Assembly: GCA_002733205.1 (NCBI GenBank)
Contig: NVUW01000001.1
Coordinates: 792,525 to 856,524 of the forward strand
Length of the DNA stretch: 64,000 nt
Source of the DNA: Thalassobium sp.
GTDB lineage: Bacteria > Pseudomonadota > Gammaproteobacteria > Pseudomonadales > Oceanobacteraceae
Direction: 5' to 3'
Shown here: piece by piece, positions 40,107-49,657 of the stretch
Layout of the letters: each line of letters opens with the position of its first letter
How positions within the stretch are numbered: the first letter of the stretch is position 1
Notes under the pieces: model-generated
What the model saw: only the letters and a program-made list of their open reading frames with translations
Told to the model about the DNA's origin: nothing
Databases searched by the model: none
Program-made: the position numbers and the translations under genes

Positions 40107-41458
40107 GAATTACCTTTTTAGGCGGCACCGAAACCGTGACCGGCTCGAAATTCCTGCTGGAAACCGAGCGCAGCAAGGTGCTGATCGACTGTGGCCTGTA
40201 CCAAGGCTACAAATGGTTGCGTGAGCGCAACTGGCAACCGCTGCCGCTGGATATCGATAAGCTCGATGCCGTGTTGCTCACTCATGCGCACCTGGATCAC
40301 TCCGGCTATATCCCCGCCTTATACAAGCACGGTTTTCGTGGCCCGGTGTTTACCCATCACGCCACCAAAGACCTGTGTCAGATCCTGTTGGCCGACAGCG
40401 GTCATATTCAGGAGGAGGACGCGAAATACTACAGCAAACATAAGCTGAGCAAACATGAACAACCCGAGCCGCTCTATGACCGTCAAACCGCCGAATCGAG
40501 TATGAAGTTGTTTCAGTCGGTTGACTTTGATGAACAGGTTGAGGTGGGTGATATTCGTTTTCACCTGCAGCCGGCGGGACATATTCTCGGTGCCGCCAGC
40601 ATCATCGTTGCGGCGGAAGGAAAACGTATTGGCTTTTCCGGCGATGTAGGTCGTTTCGATGATGTATTGATGCGCCCGCCATGCCCGCTACCTGAACTCG
40701 ATTTGTTGTTGATGGAATCGACCTATGGCAATCGGCAACACGATCCGCAAGACGCCACACAGCAATTGGCTGCCGTGGTTAACCGCGTCGCCAAGGCGGG
40801 TGGTGTTTTGCTGGTGCCCGCGTTTGCCGTGGGGCGGGCGCAGGCCTTGCAACATTTGCTGGCAACGCTGATGCAAGAAGGGACCATACCCAAACTGCCA
40901 ATCTATCTCGACAGTCCCATGGCCATCAAGGTGTCAGATATTTTTTGTCATCACAGCGATCAACATCGGCTAAGCCATGAGCAATGTCACCGTATGTGCG
41001 ATGTGGTGACTTATACCCGAACGGTGGATGAATCCAAAGCTATTGCCGGGCAGGCATTCCCTCACATCATTATTGCCGGCAGCGGTATGGCCACCGGAGG
41101 GCGGATTCTTCACCACTTTAAACGGCTGTTGAGTGATAGCAGAACTACGGTGCTGTTTACCGGTTACCAGGCCGGTGGGACACGCGGCGCCAAGATGCTT
41201 GAAGGTGTCGATGCGGTGAAAATCCACGGTAGCTGGATTCCACTACGGGCAGAGGTGGAGGTGATTTCCGGGCTCTCGGGGCATGCGGACTATCTCGAAC
41301 TCACTGAATGGTTGCACCAATCAAAATTGGCAAGCACCACGCCAATCAAACTGATTCACGGTGATCCTGAAGCATTGGAGGGCTTGCGCGTGCATTTGCA
41401 GGAACAAACTCAGTTTAAGGTCGATGTGGCCGGATATCGGGATATTTTGCGCCTGTAA
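40103..41458 (+). CDS. MBL-fold beta-CASP nuclease
   Basis: A 451-residue metallo-beta-lactamase-fold protein of the CPSF73/Ysh1 type. The metal motif is LLTHAHLDHSGYIP (HxHxDH), with GHILGAAS, SGDVGR and the C-terminal beta-CASP and RMMBL motifs (AGSGMATGGRILHHF, GLSGHADY). It probably cuts RNA. In bacteria and archaea such genes are often coupled with AMP phosphorylase and PRPP synthase genes, as here; the meaning of this link is unknown. Confidence 0.9.
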   Translation: MRITFLGGTETVTGSKFLLETERSKVLIDCGLYQGYKWLRERNWQPLPLDIDKLDAVLLTHAHLDHSGYIPALYKHGFRGPVFTHHATKDLCQILLADSGHIQEEDAKYYSKHKLSKHEQPEPLYDRQTAESSMKLFQSVDFDEQVEVGDIRFHLQPAGHILGAASIIVAAEGKRIGFSGDVGRFDDVLMRPPCPLPELDLLLMESTYGNRQHDPQDATQQLAAVVNRVAKAGGVLLVPAFAVGRAQALQHLLATLMQEGTIPKLPIYLDSPMAIKVSDIFCHHSDQHRLSHEQCHRMCDVVTYTRTVDESKAIAGQAFPHIIIAGSGMATGGRILHHFKRLLSDSRTTVLFTGYQAGGTRGAKMLEGVDAVKIHGSWIPLRAEVEVISGLSGHADYLELTEWLHQSKLASTTPIKLIHGDPEALEGLRVHLQEQTQFKVDVAGYRDILRL

Positions 41459-41505
41459 CCCTCACCCACCGAAACAAGTGAACCAAGATAGTAGAGGAAA
41501 AGATC

Positions 41506-41964
41506 ATGCAAATTGAAACCCTGAAAGATGTGTTGCACTGGACCAAAGAGTTTCACCAACACCTGAACCAGTGCTTGTCCCACTGCGCGGATAAAAACAC
41601 TGACGAGCGGGCGCGAATGATACTGGCTTATCTCTCCGAGCACGAAAAAATGCTGACCGACGTGGTAAGCGGTTTTGAAAAGTCCGGAGATGAACATGCC
41701 CTCAATACCTGGTGTTATGAATACGTCGAACATCATCCGATTACCCGGCACGCTCATTGTGATGCCCCCTTTGCCGAACTGGATGCCGCGCAGATTATGG
41801 AAGTGATCATTGATCAGCACCAGCAGGTCATCGAGTTGTATCGCTATCTGGCGTCGAGGGCGGACATTCCGTCGGTTAAAGAATTGTTGGAGTCATTGCG
41901 TTCGCTGGAAGAACACGAAGTGATGCGCATGGCGCAATCGTCCAATCGGTTTGGTGATTTATAG
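41506..41964 (+). CDS. Uncharacterised four-helix protein
   Basis: A 152-residue soluble protein, probably all helical, with many His and Glu in spaced positions (SLEEHE, LSEHEKML, EVIIDQHQQVIELY). The pattern resembles ferritin- or hemerythrin-like bundles that bind metal, but no clear family signature can be named. GAGG precedes the ATG. It lies between the nuclease and a DUF5676 gene in the same direction. Confidence 0.6.
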   Translation: MQIETLKDVLHWTKEFHQHLNQCLSHCADKNTDERARMILAYLSEHEKMLTDVVSGFEKSGDEHALNTWCYEYVEHHPITRHAHCDAPFAELDAAQIMEVIIDQHQQVIELYRYLASRADIPSVKELLESLRSLEEHEVMRMAQSSNRFGDL

Positions 41965-41998
41965 ACAGGTAAATACACATGATAGAAGGAGCACCGGT

Positions 41999-42256
41999 AT
42001 GAAACTGCATGCCTTTAAATTTGGTCTGGCCTGTTCAATCAGTGCCATCGTGCTTTGGGTGATTTGCAGTGTCCTTGTGGCGGTGATGCCCGCAATGATG
42101 ATGTCCATGTCAGGCGACATGGTGCATATGCAGTTGCAGGACATGGAGTGGCACCTAACCCTGGCCGGCGCGCTTTGGGGGTTGGTAGCCTGGGCTGTGG
42201 TGGCTGGTTTTTCCGGGTGGCTGCTTGCCACTATTTACAACCGCTTGCTGGCCTGA
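41999..42256 (+). CDS. DUF5676 membrane protein
   Basis: An 85-residue protein with two helices (CSISAIVLWVICSVLVAVM and ALWGLVAWAVVAGFSGWLL) joined by a Met-rich loop, MMMSMSGDMVHMQLQDMEW. DUF5676 proteins are known from copper and heavy-metal islands. Function not established; the Met loop may face the periplasm and meet Cu(I). AGGAG seven bases upstream of ATG 41999. Confidence 0.75.
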   Translation: MKLHAFKFGLACSISAIVLWVICSVLVAVMPAMMMSMSGDMVHMQLQDMEWHLTLAGALWGLVAWAVVAGFSGWLLATIYNRLLA

Positions 42257-42277
42257 ACCAGGGTGCAAGCGTCTGTT

Positions 42278-43408
42278 ATGCCTGTTTTATTAGTTCTCAA
42301 TCCCGGTAGCTCCAGCATTAAGTGGGCGACATTTTCTAACTCGGCTGAGTCTCTTATTGGTAATTTTGCTGCGATTGATCATGGGCAGGTTGCCCTAGGA
42401 AAAGGCATCGGGGTCTTTGAGCAACTGCTGTCATCAACGGCCGGTTGTGACATTTGCGCTGTGATCGTCAGGGTGGTTCACGGTGGATCGGAATTTCTAC
42501 AGCCGATAGAAGTCAGCCATGACAATATCGGCAAACTCAAGGCGCTCGATTCATTGGCGCCGTTACACAACCAGGTTGCCATGGAGCTTATCGAAAGCTG
42601 GCGGCAGTATGATCAATCCGTTCGTATCTTTGCAGCATTTGATACACAGTTTTTTACCGAACTGCCAGAAGTGGCGCAAACCTATGGTCTGCCTCTGGAT
42701 TTGATTAAACAGTATCAGTTGCGCCGTTACGGCTTTCACGGCTTTGCGCACCAGGACATGTTGCGCCATTGGTACGCCAAAAATCCGCATCGACAAAACT
42801 TTTCCCTAGTGACTGCGCAGTTGGGTAGCGGCTGTTCCATGACCGCCATTCGAGACGGCAAGCCCGTGGATACTTCCATGGGATTTACGCCCAATGAGGG
42901 GCTGTTAATGCGTACGCGCAGCGGTGATGTTGATCCCGGTTTGCTGGCTTGGTTACAACAGCAGGAAGGATGGTCGCCTGAAGATACGGATAAACTGCTT
43001 AATCAGGAATCCGGTTGGCGGGGGTTGTCTGGTGGTGTTGATAATATGGCTGAACTATTTACCAGTGACCACCCACAGTGCCATCTGGCATTTGAGCTGT
43101 TTCGATACCGCTTCCAGAAAACATTGGGGGCTTACTTTGCGATTTTAGGTGGCCTGGACGGTATTGTGCTCAGCGGCGGTGTTGCCGAACATAATCCGGC
43201 TCTTTGCCAAGAGCTCTTGTTGGGGTTATCCCATTTGGGCGTTGAATTGCACGCTGAATCGGCCAACAGCAACCTGCCGATAGAGCTTTCCTCAATGACA
43301 TCAAAAGTGCAGTGCTGGGTAGTTGCCTCGGATGAGGCGGCGATGATGCTACTCGCAGTCCAGCAGCATTTTCCCAACGAATTTAGCAATCAGCCAGTCG
43401 CTGACTGA
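42278..43408 (+). CDS. Divergent acetate kinase-family protein
   Basis: A 376-residue ASKHA kinase. It has the phosphate motif LNPGSSSIKW, the conserved Arg in VRVVHGGSEF, the Asp in AAFDTQFF, the His in YGFHGFAH, the Arg in RTRSGDVDP and the Glu in GGVAEHN. The histidine that stabilises the transition state (HLGNG in M. thermophila) is Gln here, in TAQLGSG at residue 181. Likely makes ATP from acetyl-phosphate produced by the next gene, but rate and substrate may differ. Start ATG 42278 chosen by homology; a GTG at 42263 is possible. Confidence 0.85.
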   Translation: MPVLLVLNPGSSSIKWATFSNSAESLIGNFAAIDHGQVALGKGIGVFEQLLSSTAGCDICAVIVRVVHGGSEFLQPIEVSHDNIGKLKALDSLAPLHNQVAMELIESWRQYDQSVRIFAAFDTQFFTELPEVAQTYGLPLDLIKQYQLRRYGFHGFAHQDMLRHWYAKNPHRQNFSLVTAQLGSGCSMTAIRDGKPVDTSMGFTPNEGLLMRTRSGDVDPGLLAWLQQQEGWSPEDTDKLLNQESGWRGLSGGVDNMAELFTSDHPQCHLAFELFRYRFQKTLGAYFAILGGLDGIVLSGGVAEHNPALCQELLLGLSHLGVELHAESANSNLPIELSSMTSKVQCWVVASDEAAMMLLAVQQHFPNEFSNQPVAD

Positions 43409-43417
43409 GGCATAGCC

Positions 43418-45784
43418 ATGTATGTGATAGACCAACAAAACGATCACCGTATTGAACAACGAGCCAGGATGTATCGCGAGACTTACCCAGCGTTTGCTCA
43501 TTGGGCAAACGGTTACGGGGTGATACAGCACAGCGATGAAACACAGGTACGCATATTTGATCTGTGCCAGCAACTGGTGTGTGAGGGGCGCTTCAAACAG
43601 ATTGATGAGGTTCTGGAGATTTTGTCGGCTACCGACCGGCTGACCAGTGCGGCCATGTGGTTGGTGGTGCATATGACTTATAGCACCAAAGTGGATTTTT
43701 CCGGTAGCGCACTCGACGCTGAAGATTTTAAAGCCAATCCACAGGGGCATACCGGTGGCTCCCTGAATATGGTGCCTGCCTATGTCGCTTACATGGTGGC
43801 TAACCACCTGGCGGGAATCACACGAAGCTGGTTGATGGGTCAGGGCCACTGTGTGGCGGCCATCGACGCGGTCAATGTGTTACTGCAAAACCTCTATCCG
43901 GAACAGGCGGAGCGCTACCCCCTAAGTGATGAAGGTCTATCGCAATTGGCGCAGGATTTTTACAGCTACGCGATTACGGATGATGGTCGCCCGGGTGTCC
44001 CATTAGGCAGTCATGTCAATCCACACACGGCGGGCGGTTTGATTGAAGGTGGCTACCTGGGTTTTGCTGAGCTGCAATACGTGCACATGCCTCTCCCCGG
44101 TGAGCGCCTGGTGGCTTTCCTGAGTGACGGTGCGTTTGAAGAACAGCGCGGCAGTGATTGGGCCAGCCGTTGGTGGCGCGCCGAGGATTGTGGTCTGGTA
44201 ACACCGGTGATGATCGCCAATGGCCGGCGTATTGATCAGCGTTCCACCATGTACCAGCAGGGCGGCCTGACCTGGTTTTACGAACATCTGGAGCAGAATG
44301 ATTTTCATCCGATCGCCATCGACGGGCGCGATCCTGCTGCGTTTATCTGGGGAATATTTGAATCAGAAGCGCGCTTGCAAGCCTGCAGCGCACATATTCG
44401 TGCAGGAAAAATGTGTTATCCGGTTAAACTGCCGTACCTGATTGCCGAAACGGAAAAAGGCTACGGTTTTTACGGTGCTGGCACCAATGCAGCCCACGGC
44501 ACGTCTTTGCCCGGCAACCCTCGTAGCGATGCCGCGGCTCGGCAGCTATTCAATGAACACGCTGCCAGGCTCTTTCTGCCGCGTACTGAGCTGACCAGTG
44601 CAATCGAAAAAATAACACAACATAAGGCAGATAACCGGGTACCGGAAAAATACCATGCGCTCGGTCAGCGTGATGTCGTTTTAAAACTACCTACTGCTTC
44701 ACCACAGTGCGAAAAGGGGCAAGCATTGTCACCCATGGCAGCCGTAGATAAGCGCTTGTGTGAGTGGCATCTCGCCAATCCGGGCGTGCGCGTACGTATC
44801 GGCAACCCTGATGAGCTACGCAGTAACCGCATGGGCCAAACGCTGGACCTTCTCAAACACCGGGTGTTAAACCCGGAAGACGGTGTGGCCGAGTCGATAC
44901 AAGGGGCTGTCATTACCGCTCTGAATGAGGAGGCCGTAGTGAGTGCGGCACTGGCGAATAAAGGTGGTATGAACCTGGTGGTCAGCTATGAAGCCTTTGC
45001 CATGAAAATGATTGGTGCCTTGCGGCAGGAAATCATTTTTGCGCGGCACCAAAAAGAACTGAATCGACATCCGCGCTGGTTATCGTTGCCGGTTATCGCT
45101 ACTTCGCATTTGTGGGAGAACGGCAAAAATGAGCAATCGCATCAGGATTCCGCTTTTGGAGAAGTGTTGTTGGGTGAAATGAGCGATATGGCACGGGTGG
45201 TATATCCCGCCGATGCCAACAGTGCGGTTGCCTGTCTCGATTCCTGCTACCAGAGTCAGGGTCAGATTTGGGCCATGACCATACCTAAGCAGGAAATCAT
45301 TTCTTCTTTCAGTCCTGACCAAGCTCAGCAGTTAGTGGATTGTGGCGCGTTGACGTTGGAAGAGGATGACAGGGTTGATGTGCAATTAGTGGCAATGGGT
45401 GCTTATCAGCTCCATGTTTGTCGTGAGGTTGGTGAACGTCTCAGAGAAAAAAGCATTGGCTGCCGTATTACTTATTTGCTTGAACCTGGCCGTTTTCGTA
45501 TTCCGCGCGACAGGCACGAACAGTCATTCGTTAGCAGTCCTTCACAGCAGGCACTGCTCTTTAATGATGCGATTCACTTGCGCGTTTTTGTATCCCATAT
45601 GCGACCTGAAGTTCTGTTAGGTGTATGTCGACCACTGGACTTGGGCCGTGATCGCTGCCTGGCATTTGGTTATCGAAACCGCGGTGGCACATTGGATACG
45701 CAGGGCTTGCTGGAGGCAAATCAATGTAACGCCCGGTTCATTGTGGCAGAAACTTTGAAAAAGATGAGTTTAGGAGAAGGTTGA
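43418..45784 (+). CDS. Phosphoketolase-family ThDP enzyme, divergent
   Basis: A 788-residue thiamine-diphosphate enzyme with the phosphoketolase architecture. It keeps GSHVNPHTAGG, GHTGGSLN and SHQDSAF with histidines in expected places, and SYEAF in the middle domain. The thiamine motif GDGE becomes SDGAFEEQ near residue 236. Classical members convert xylulose-5-phosphate (or fructose-6-phosphate) and phosphate to acetyl-phosphate and a sugar phosphate. Some related proteins are named xylulose-5-phosphate 3-epimerase. Partnering an acetate kinase supports acetyl-phosphate as product. GAGG seven bases upstream; TGATG shared with the permease. Confidence 0.82.
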   Translation: MYVIDQQNDHRIEQRARMYRETYPAFAHWANGYGVIQHSDETQVRIFDLCQQLVCEGRFKQIDEVLEILSATDRLTSAAMWLVVHMTYSTKVDFSGSALDAEDFKANPQGHTGGSLNMVPAYVAYMVANHLAGITRSWLMGQGHCVAAIDAVNVLLQNLYPEQAERYPLSDEGLSQLAQDFYSYAITDDGRPGVPLGSHVNPHTAGGLIEGGYLGFAELQYVHMPLPGERLVAFLSDGAFEEQRGSDWASRWWRAEDCGLVTPVMIANGRRIDQRSTMYQQGGLTWFYEHLEQNDFHPIAIDGRDPAAFIWGIFESEARLQACSAHIRAGKMCYPVKLPYLIAETEKGYGFYGAGTNAAHGTSLPGNPRSDAAARQLFNEHAARLFLPRTELTSAIEKITQHKADNRVPEKYHALGQRDVVLKLPTASPQCEKGQALSPMAAVDKRLCEWHLANPGVRVRIGNPDELRSNRMGQTLDLLKHRVLNPEDGVAESIQGAVITALNEEAVVSAALANKGGMNLVVSYEAFAMKMIGALRQEIIFARHQKELNRHPRWLSLPVIATSHLWENGKNEQSHQDSAFGEVLLGEMSDMARVVYPADANSAVACLDSCYQSQGQIWAMTIPKQEIISSFSPDQAQQLVDCGALTLEEDDRVDVQLVAMGAYQLHVCREVGERLREKSIGCRITYLLEPGRFRIPRDRHEQSFVSSPSQQALLFNDAIHLRVFVSHMRPEVLLGVCRPLDLGRDRCLAFGYRNRGGTLDTQGLLEANQCNARFIVAETLKKMSLGEG

Positions 45785-47133
45785 TGGATAAAGATGGTCG
45801 CACAACACACTACGATAAAGGTAGTCTGACGCTCTCCGGTACTGTGATGCTGGGCACCGGTGTGATGATAGGGGCAGGTATTTTTGCGCTGACTGGCCAA
45901 ATGGCGGAAATGACGGGAGTGCTGTTCCCGCTGGCATTTCTGGCCGCGGCGGTGATCGTTGCCTTTAGTGCTTACTCCTATATTAAAATTTCCAACGCCT
46001 ATCCCTCGGCCGGCGGGATAGGGATGTATTTACATAGGGCCTATGGCGACAGTTTGCCGACAGCATTCAATGCCCTGTTGATGTACTTCTCCATGGTGAT
46101 CGCGCAGAGCTTCCTTGCGCGCACTTTCGGATCCTACACCATGCAGTTATTCGGTGGTGATGAATCAGGGCGAATGGTGTCGATACTGGGTGTGACGCTG
46201 ATCGTTTTTGCGTTTATCGTCAATCTTTTGAGTAACCGCTTTATTCAGCGGGTGGCCGGTTTTATAGGTGTGTTAAAGATTGGTGGCATTTTGGTTTTCG
46301 GTATTATCGGCGTGTGGGTGGCCGATAGTCTGGCGATAGATTTCGGTCATACCGGTGACGCTAAAACACCCGGAAATTTTCTTGGTGCTACAGCGCTCGG
46401 TATTCTGGCTTTTAAAGGTTTTACCACCATTACCAATAGTGGATCCGAAGTAATTGATCCCCATCGCAACATTGGAAGAGCTATCGTCATTTCTATTATT
46501 GCTTGCGTGGTCATCTACACACTGGTCGGTTTTTCGGTGGCCAGTAACCTATCCCTGAGTGAAATTATAGAGACCCGGGATTACTCGCTGGCAGCGGCTG
46601 CGCGACCAGCGCTCGGATATTACGGAGTATGGTTCACAGTCGCGATTGCCATGATGGCAACTGCGGGCGGCATTCTTGCCAGTATTTTTGCGGTGTCCCG
46701 GATGTTGGCCATGTTGACTGAAATGAAGCTGATTCCCCACAGCCATTTTGGTATGCCGGGAAGCATCCAGAAACATACTCTCGTATATACAGTGGTGCTC
46801 GGTGTATTTCTCACAGCGTTTTTTGACCTGTCACGGATAGCCGCCCTGGGTATTGTCTTTTATCTGGTTATGGACATTGCTATTCATTGGGGCGTGATTC
46901 GTTATTTGGCGGATGATATTAAAGCCAAGCGCTGGGTGCCCATTGTAGCCATTATTTTCGATTTTCTGGCTTTGATCGGTTTCGTTTGGGTGAAACTGAA
47001 CGCTGACCCGTGGGTTATCGGCATTGCCCTTATCGCGATGTTACTGATCGCAGTGGGAGAGAGGTGGTTCCTGCATTCGAATAGACGGCAACGACTACTG
47101 GACGAAGACGGTAAGCACCAACATCAGCATTGA
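45784..47133 (+). CDS. APC-family permease
   Basis: A 449-residue transporter with about twelve helices and the N-terminal helix break GTGVMIGAGIFALTGQMAE typical of amino acid-polyamine-organocation carriers. It has FKGFTTITNSGSEVIDP in helix six. The C-terminus is His-rich (KHQHQH). The substrate cannot be read from sequence. Start ATG 45784 overlaps the phosphoketolase stop. Confidence 0.85.
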   Translation: MDKDGRTTHYDKGSLTLSGTVMLGTGVMIGAGIFALTGQMAEMTGVLFPLAFLAAAVIVAFSAYSYIKISNAYPSAGGIGMYLHRAYGDSLPTAFNALLMYFSMVIAQSFLARTFGSYTMQLFGGDESGRMVSILGVTLIVFAFIVNLLSNRFIQRVAGFIGVLKIGGILVFGIIGVWVADSLAIDFGHTGDAKTPGNFLGATALGILAFKGFTTITNSGSEVIDPHRNIGRAIVISIIACVVIYTLVGFSVASNLSLSEIIETRDYSLAAAARPALGYYGVWFTVAIAMMATAGGILASIFAVSRMLAMLTEMKLIPHSHFGMPGSIQKHTLVYTVVLGVFLTAFFDLSRIAALGIVFYLVMDIAIHWGVIRYLADDIKAKRWVPIVAIIFDFLALIGFVWVKLNADPWVIGIALIAMLLIAVGERWFLHSNRRQRLLDEDGKHQHQH

Positions 47134-47183
47134 TGCTTGCTGATCAAATTTAAACTTCAGGTTGTTAAGTGGAGGAAAAACGC

Positions 47184-47270
47184 ATGAGTGAACCTAATGA
47201 AATAAGCATCGGTTATCGATTGGCGCAACCCCTATTTATCAGTAAGCATCAGAAGATGGCGGAGCATTAG
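47184..47270 (+). CDS. Small ORF of 28 codons
   Basis: ATG to TAG, product beginning MSEPNEISIGYRLAQPLF and ending in KMAEH. A GGAGG lies eight bases upstream, a better site than those of several real genes here. It fills most of the 150-bp gap before the YHS gene and has no detectable membrane helix or known family. Either a genuine short protein or a leader peptide; support is limited to the ribosome site. Confidence 0.4.
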   Translation: MSEPNEISIGYRLAQPLFISKHQKMAEH

Positions 47271-47285
47271 AGAAGGGTGAGGCCA

Positions 47286-47783
47286 ATGAGCAAACTTGAA
47301 TTCACAGTACATTGTCCCGTATGTAAGATGACAAAAGTAGATCGATCTCTGCTGTTCAATTATCGAGGCATCGATCACTACTTTTGCTCTTCTCAGTGTC
47401 TGGATCGATTTAAAGCGCATCCACATTTGTTTGTTGGCGATCCTAAACACGGGTTGTCGCCAAAGCAAAAGGGGCAGAAGGCGTTAAAAAAGCGTCGCAT
47501 TGGTTTCTCCGAGCCCATTGATGAAGAGCTAAAGGCCGTAATGGAACAATCCCTGCTGTCACTGATGGGAATAGAATCCCTGCTATTTGAAGAGACCTTT
47601 CTCTATGTCACTTATGATCTCTTGCAAGTATCCCTTGAAGAGATTGAAGCGGCCATTGATCAATCACCGGGCAAGCTAAAATCCGGCGTAGCGGACCGGA
47701 TCAAGCGGGGCTTTATTCATTACAGTGAGGAGTGCGAGCTCGACAACCTGGCGCACCTCACAAGCGACCACGGCCATCACTGA
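47286..47783 (+). CDS. YHS-domain protein
   Basis: A 165-residue protein with an N-terminal YHS/TRASH-like metal domain, VHCPVCKMTKVDRSLLFNYRGIDHYFCSSQCLDRF, whose Cys residues (CPVC and CSSQC) can bind metal. The rest is helical with no clear match. The YHS fold also occurs in copper ATPases and metal sensors, so metal sensing is a fair guess. A GTG at 47277 is an alternative start. Confidence 0.75.
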   Translation: MSKLEFTVHCPVCKMTKVDRSLLFNYRGIDHYFCSSQCLDRFKAHPHLFVGDPKHGLSPKQKGQKALKKRRIGFSEPIDEELKAVMEQSLLSLMGIESLLFEETFLYVTYDLLQVSLEEIEAAIDQSPGKLKSGVADRIKRGFIHYSEECELDNLAHLTSDHGHH

Positions 47784-49657
47784 TGGGCAAAAATATGGAC
47801 AAAAAAAAGCAATTGAACGTCATCTATTTGGTAGTCGCCCTATGGGGGATCGTGATGTTTCAAAGCTTCTGGGGGCATACCGCTAGCCAGGTGGAACTCA
47901 GCTACAGTGAGTTCGAGCGATACCTGGAACAGGGCTGGCTGAAGGATCTCGTCGTTGATCAGCAGACGATCCGTGGCAGTTTTAAGGAGCCAATCGAAGG
48001 CAAAGATCACTTTGTTACGCCAAGGGTCGATATTGATCTGGCAGAAAAACTGTCCCCCTATAAGGTGGATTACAAAGGGGTAATTTCAGGTGGACCGCTG
48101 GCTACGTTGATTGGCTGGGTTGCACCGGCACTGGTATTTTTTCTCGTGTGGTTTTTGATGTTTCGCAAGTTCGCTGACAAACAGGGAATGGGCGGGATGA
48201 TGAATATAGGCAAAAGCAAAGCCAAAGTGTTAGTTGAAAAAGACACAGGCGTTAACTTTGAGGATGTCGCTGGTGTTGACGAAGCCAAGGAAGAGTTGGT
48301 TGAAGTGGTTAGTTTTTTGAAAGAACCAAAGCGCTACAGTCGTCTCGGTGCGCATATTCCCAAAGGTGTGTTGCTGGTGGGCCCACCGGGTACCGGAAAA
48401 ACGCTGATTGCCCGTGCAGTTGCCGGTGAAGCAGGCGTGCCATTTTTCTCAATTAGTGGCTCCGAATTTATTGAGATGTTTGTCGGCGTAGGTGCCGCAC
48501 GCGTCCGTGACTTGTTTGAACAGGCAAAAAGCCATGCGCCGGCGATTATATTTATTGATGAGTTGGATGCCCTCGGACGTGTCCGTGGTGTTGGTCCCAT
48601 GTCTGGTGGGCACGACGAGCGCGAACAAACCCTTAACCAGTTGTTGACAGAGTTGGATGGCTTCAATCCGTCGGAGGGCGTGATTATTCTTGCCGCCACC
48701 AATCGCCCCGAGATCCTTGATCCGGCGCTGTTGCGAGCCGGTCGCTTTGATCGCCAGGTTTTAGTTGATCGCCCGGATAAAATCGGTCGGGAGCAGATAC
48801 TGCGGGTGCACATGAAGAAGGTCCAAGCGGATAAAACCGTGAGTGTTGAAGCCGTGGCATCGCTCACAACAGGATTCACCGGCGCTGATTTGGCAAACCT
48901 GGTTAACGAGTCAGCATTGCTTGCCACCCGGCGCGGTGCCGAAAGCGTTTCCATGGAAGATTTTGTTAACGCGATTGAACGCATCATCGCTGGCCTGGAA
49001 AAGAAAAATCGACTGATCAATCCCCACGAAAAAGCCATTGTCGCTCATCACGAAATGGGCCATGCCCTGGTCGGTATGGCACTCAGCCCGGAGCAGCCGA
49101 TTCAGAAAGTGTCCATTATTCCCCGAGGAATCGGTGCATTGGGGTACACCATTCAACGCCCCTCCGAAGATCGCTACTTAATGAGTAAAAAGGATTTGCA
49201 GAACCGGATTGCCGTGTTGCTGGCAGGGAGGGCTGCTGAGCAATTGATATTCGGCGAAGTGACTACCGGTGCAGCCGATGACCTGGTCAAAGCCACCGAC
49301 ATTGCCAGAGCCATGGTGACCCAATATGGCATGTCGGACGACATCGGTATGTTGTCCATTGACGCCCCAAAGTCCCAGTTTCTTGATCCTTCGCTCGCTG
49401 ATTCCAGTTTGCGTTTCGGCCCCGATATGGCGCAACGGGTATCCGCAGCGGTGAGCACCTTGTTGGATGAGGCCTTCCAGTTGGCTACCGATGTACTGGC
49501 TCTCAATCAATCTATCCTGGAGGATACCGCCAAACAGTTGCTCGCGGAGGAAACTCTGGATGATCAATGTTTGGCCACCATCAGGGAAACCATCGCCGTT
49601 TCCGATCAAATCCAACAGGCTGCCTTTTCGGCATACTCCTCTGAGGAGGGGTATTGA
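47783..49657 (+). CDS. ftsH: FtsH-type ATP-dependent zinc metalloprotease, accessory copy
   Basis: A 624-residue membrane protease with two N-terminal helices, the AAA domain (Walker A GPPGTGKT, Walker [12 protein letters not shown], second region [18 protein letters not shown]) and the M41 zinc site HHEMGHAL. All motifs are intact. It is probably a horizontally moved extra FtsH, since housekeeping ftsH usually follows ftsJ. It degrades damaged membrane proteins. TGATG overlap with the YHS gene; ATG 47795 is possible. Confidence 0.92.
   Translation: MGKNMDKKKQLNVIYLVVALWGIVMFQSFWGHTASQVELSYSEFERYLEQGWLKDLVVDQQTIRGSFKEPIEGKDHFVTPRVDIDLAEKLSPYKVDYKGVISGGPLATLIGWVAPALVFFLVWFLMFRKFADKQGMGGMMNIGKSKAKVLVEKDTGVNFEDVAGVDEAKEELVEVVSFLKEPKRYSRLGAHIPKGVLLVGPPGTGKTLIARAVAGEAGVPFFSISGSEFIEMFVGVGAARVRDLFEQAKSHAPAIIFIDELDALGRVRGVGPMSGGHDEREQTLNQLLTELDGFNPSEGVIILAATNRPEILDPALLRAGRFDRQVLVDRPDKIGREQILRVHMKKVQADKTVSVEAVASLTTGFTGADLANLVNESALLATRRGAESVSMEDFVNAIERIIAGLEKKNRLINPHEKAIVAHHEMGHALVGMALSPEQPIQKVSIIPRGIGALGYTIQRPSEDRYLMSKKDLQNRIAVLLAGRAAEQLIFGEVTTGAADDLVKATDIARAMVTQYGMSDDIGMLSIDAPKSQFLDPSLADSSLRFGPDMAQRVSAAVSTLLDEAFQLATDVLALNQSILEDTAKQLLAEETLDDQCLATIRETIAVSDQIQQAAFSAYSSEEGY

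Noticed and set aside
42263..42277. GTG start for the acetate kinase-like gene
   Set aside because: The five added residues are not family sequence and the ribosome site is too close; ATG 42278 gives the normal N-terminus.
48334..49038. 234-codon open frame on the minus strand
   Set aside because: Shadow of ftsH, rich in Ser and Arg with no family features.
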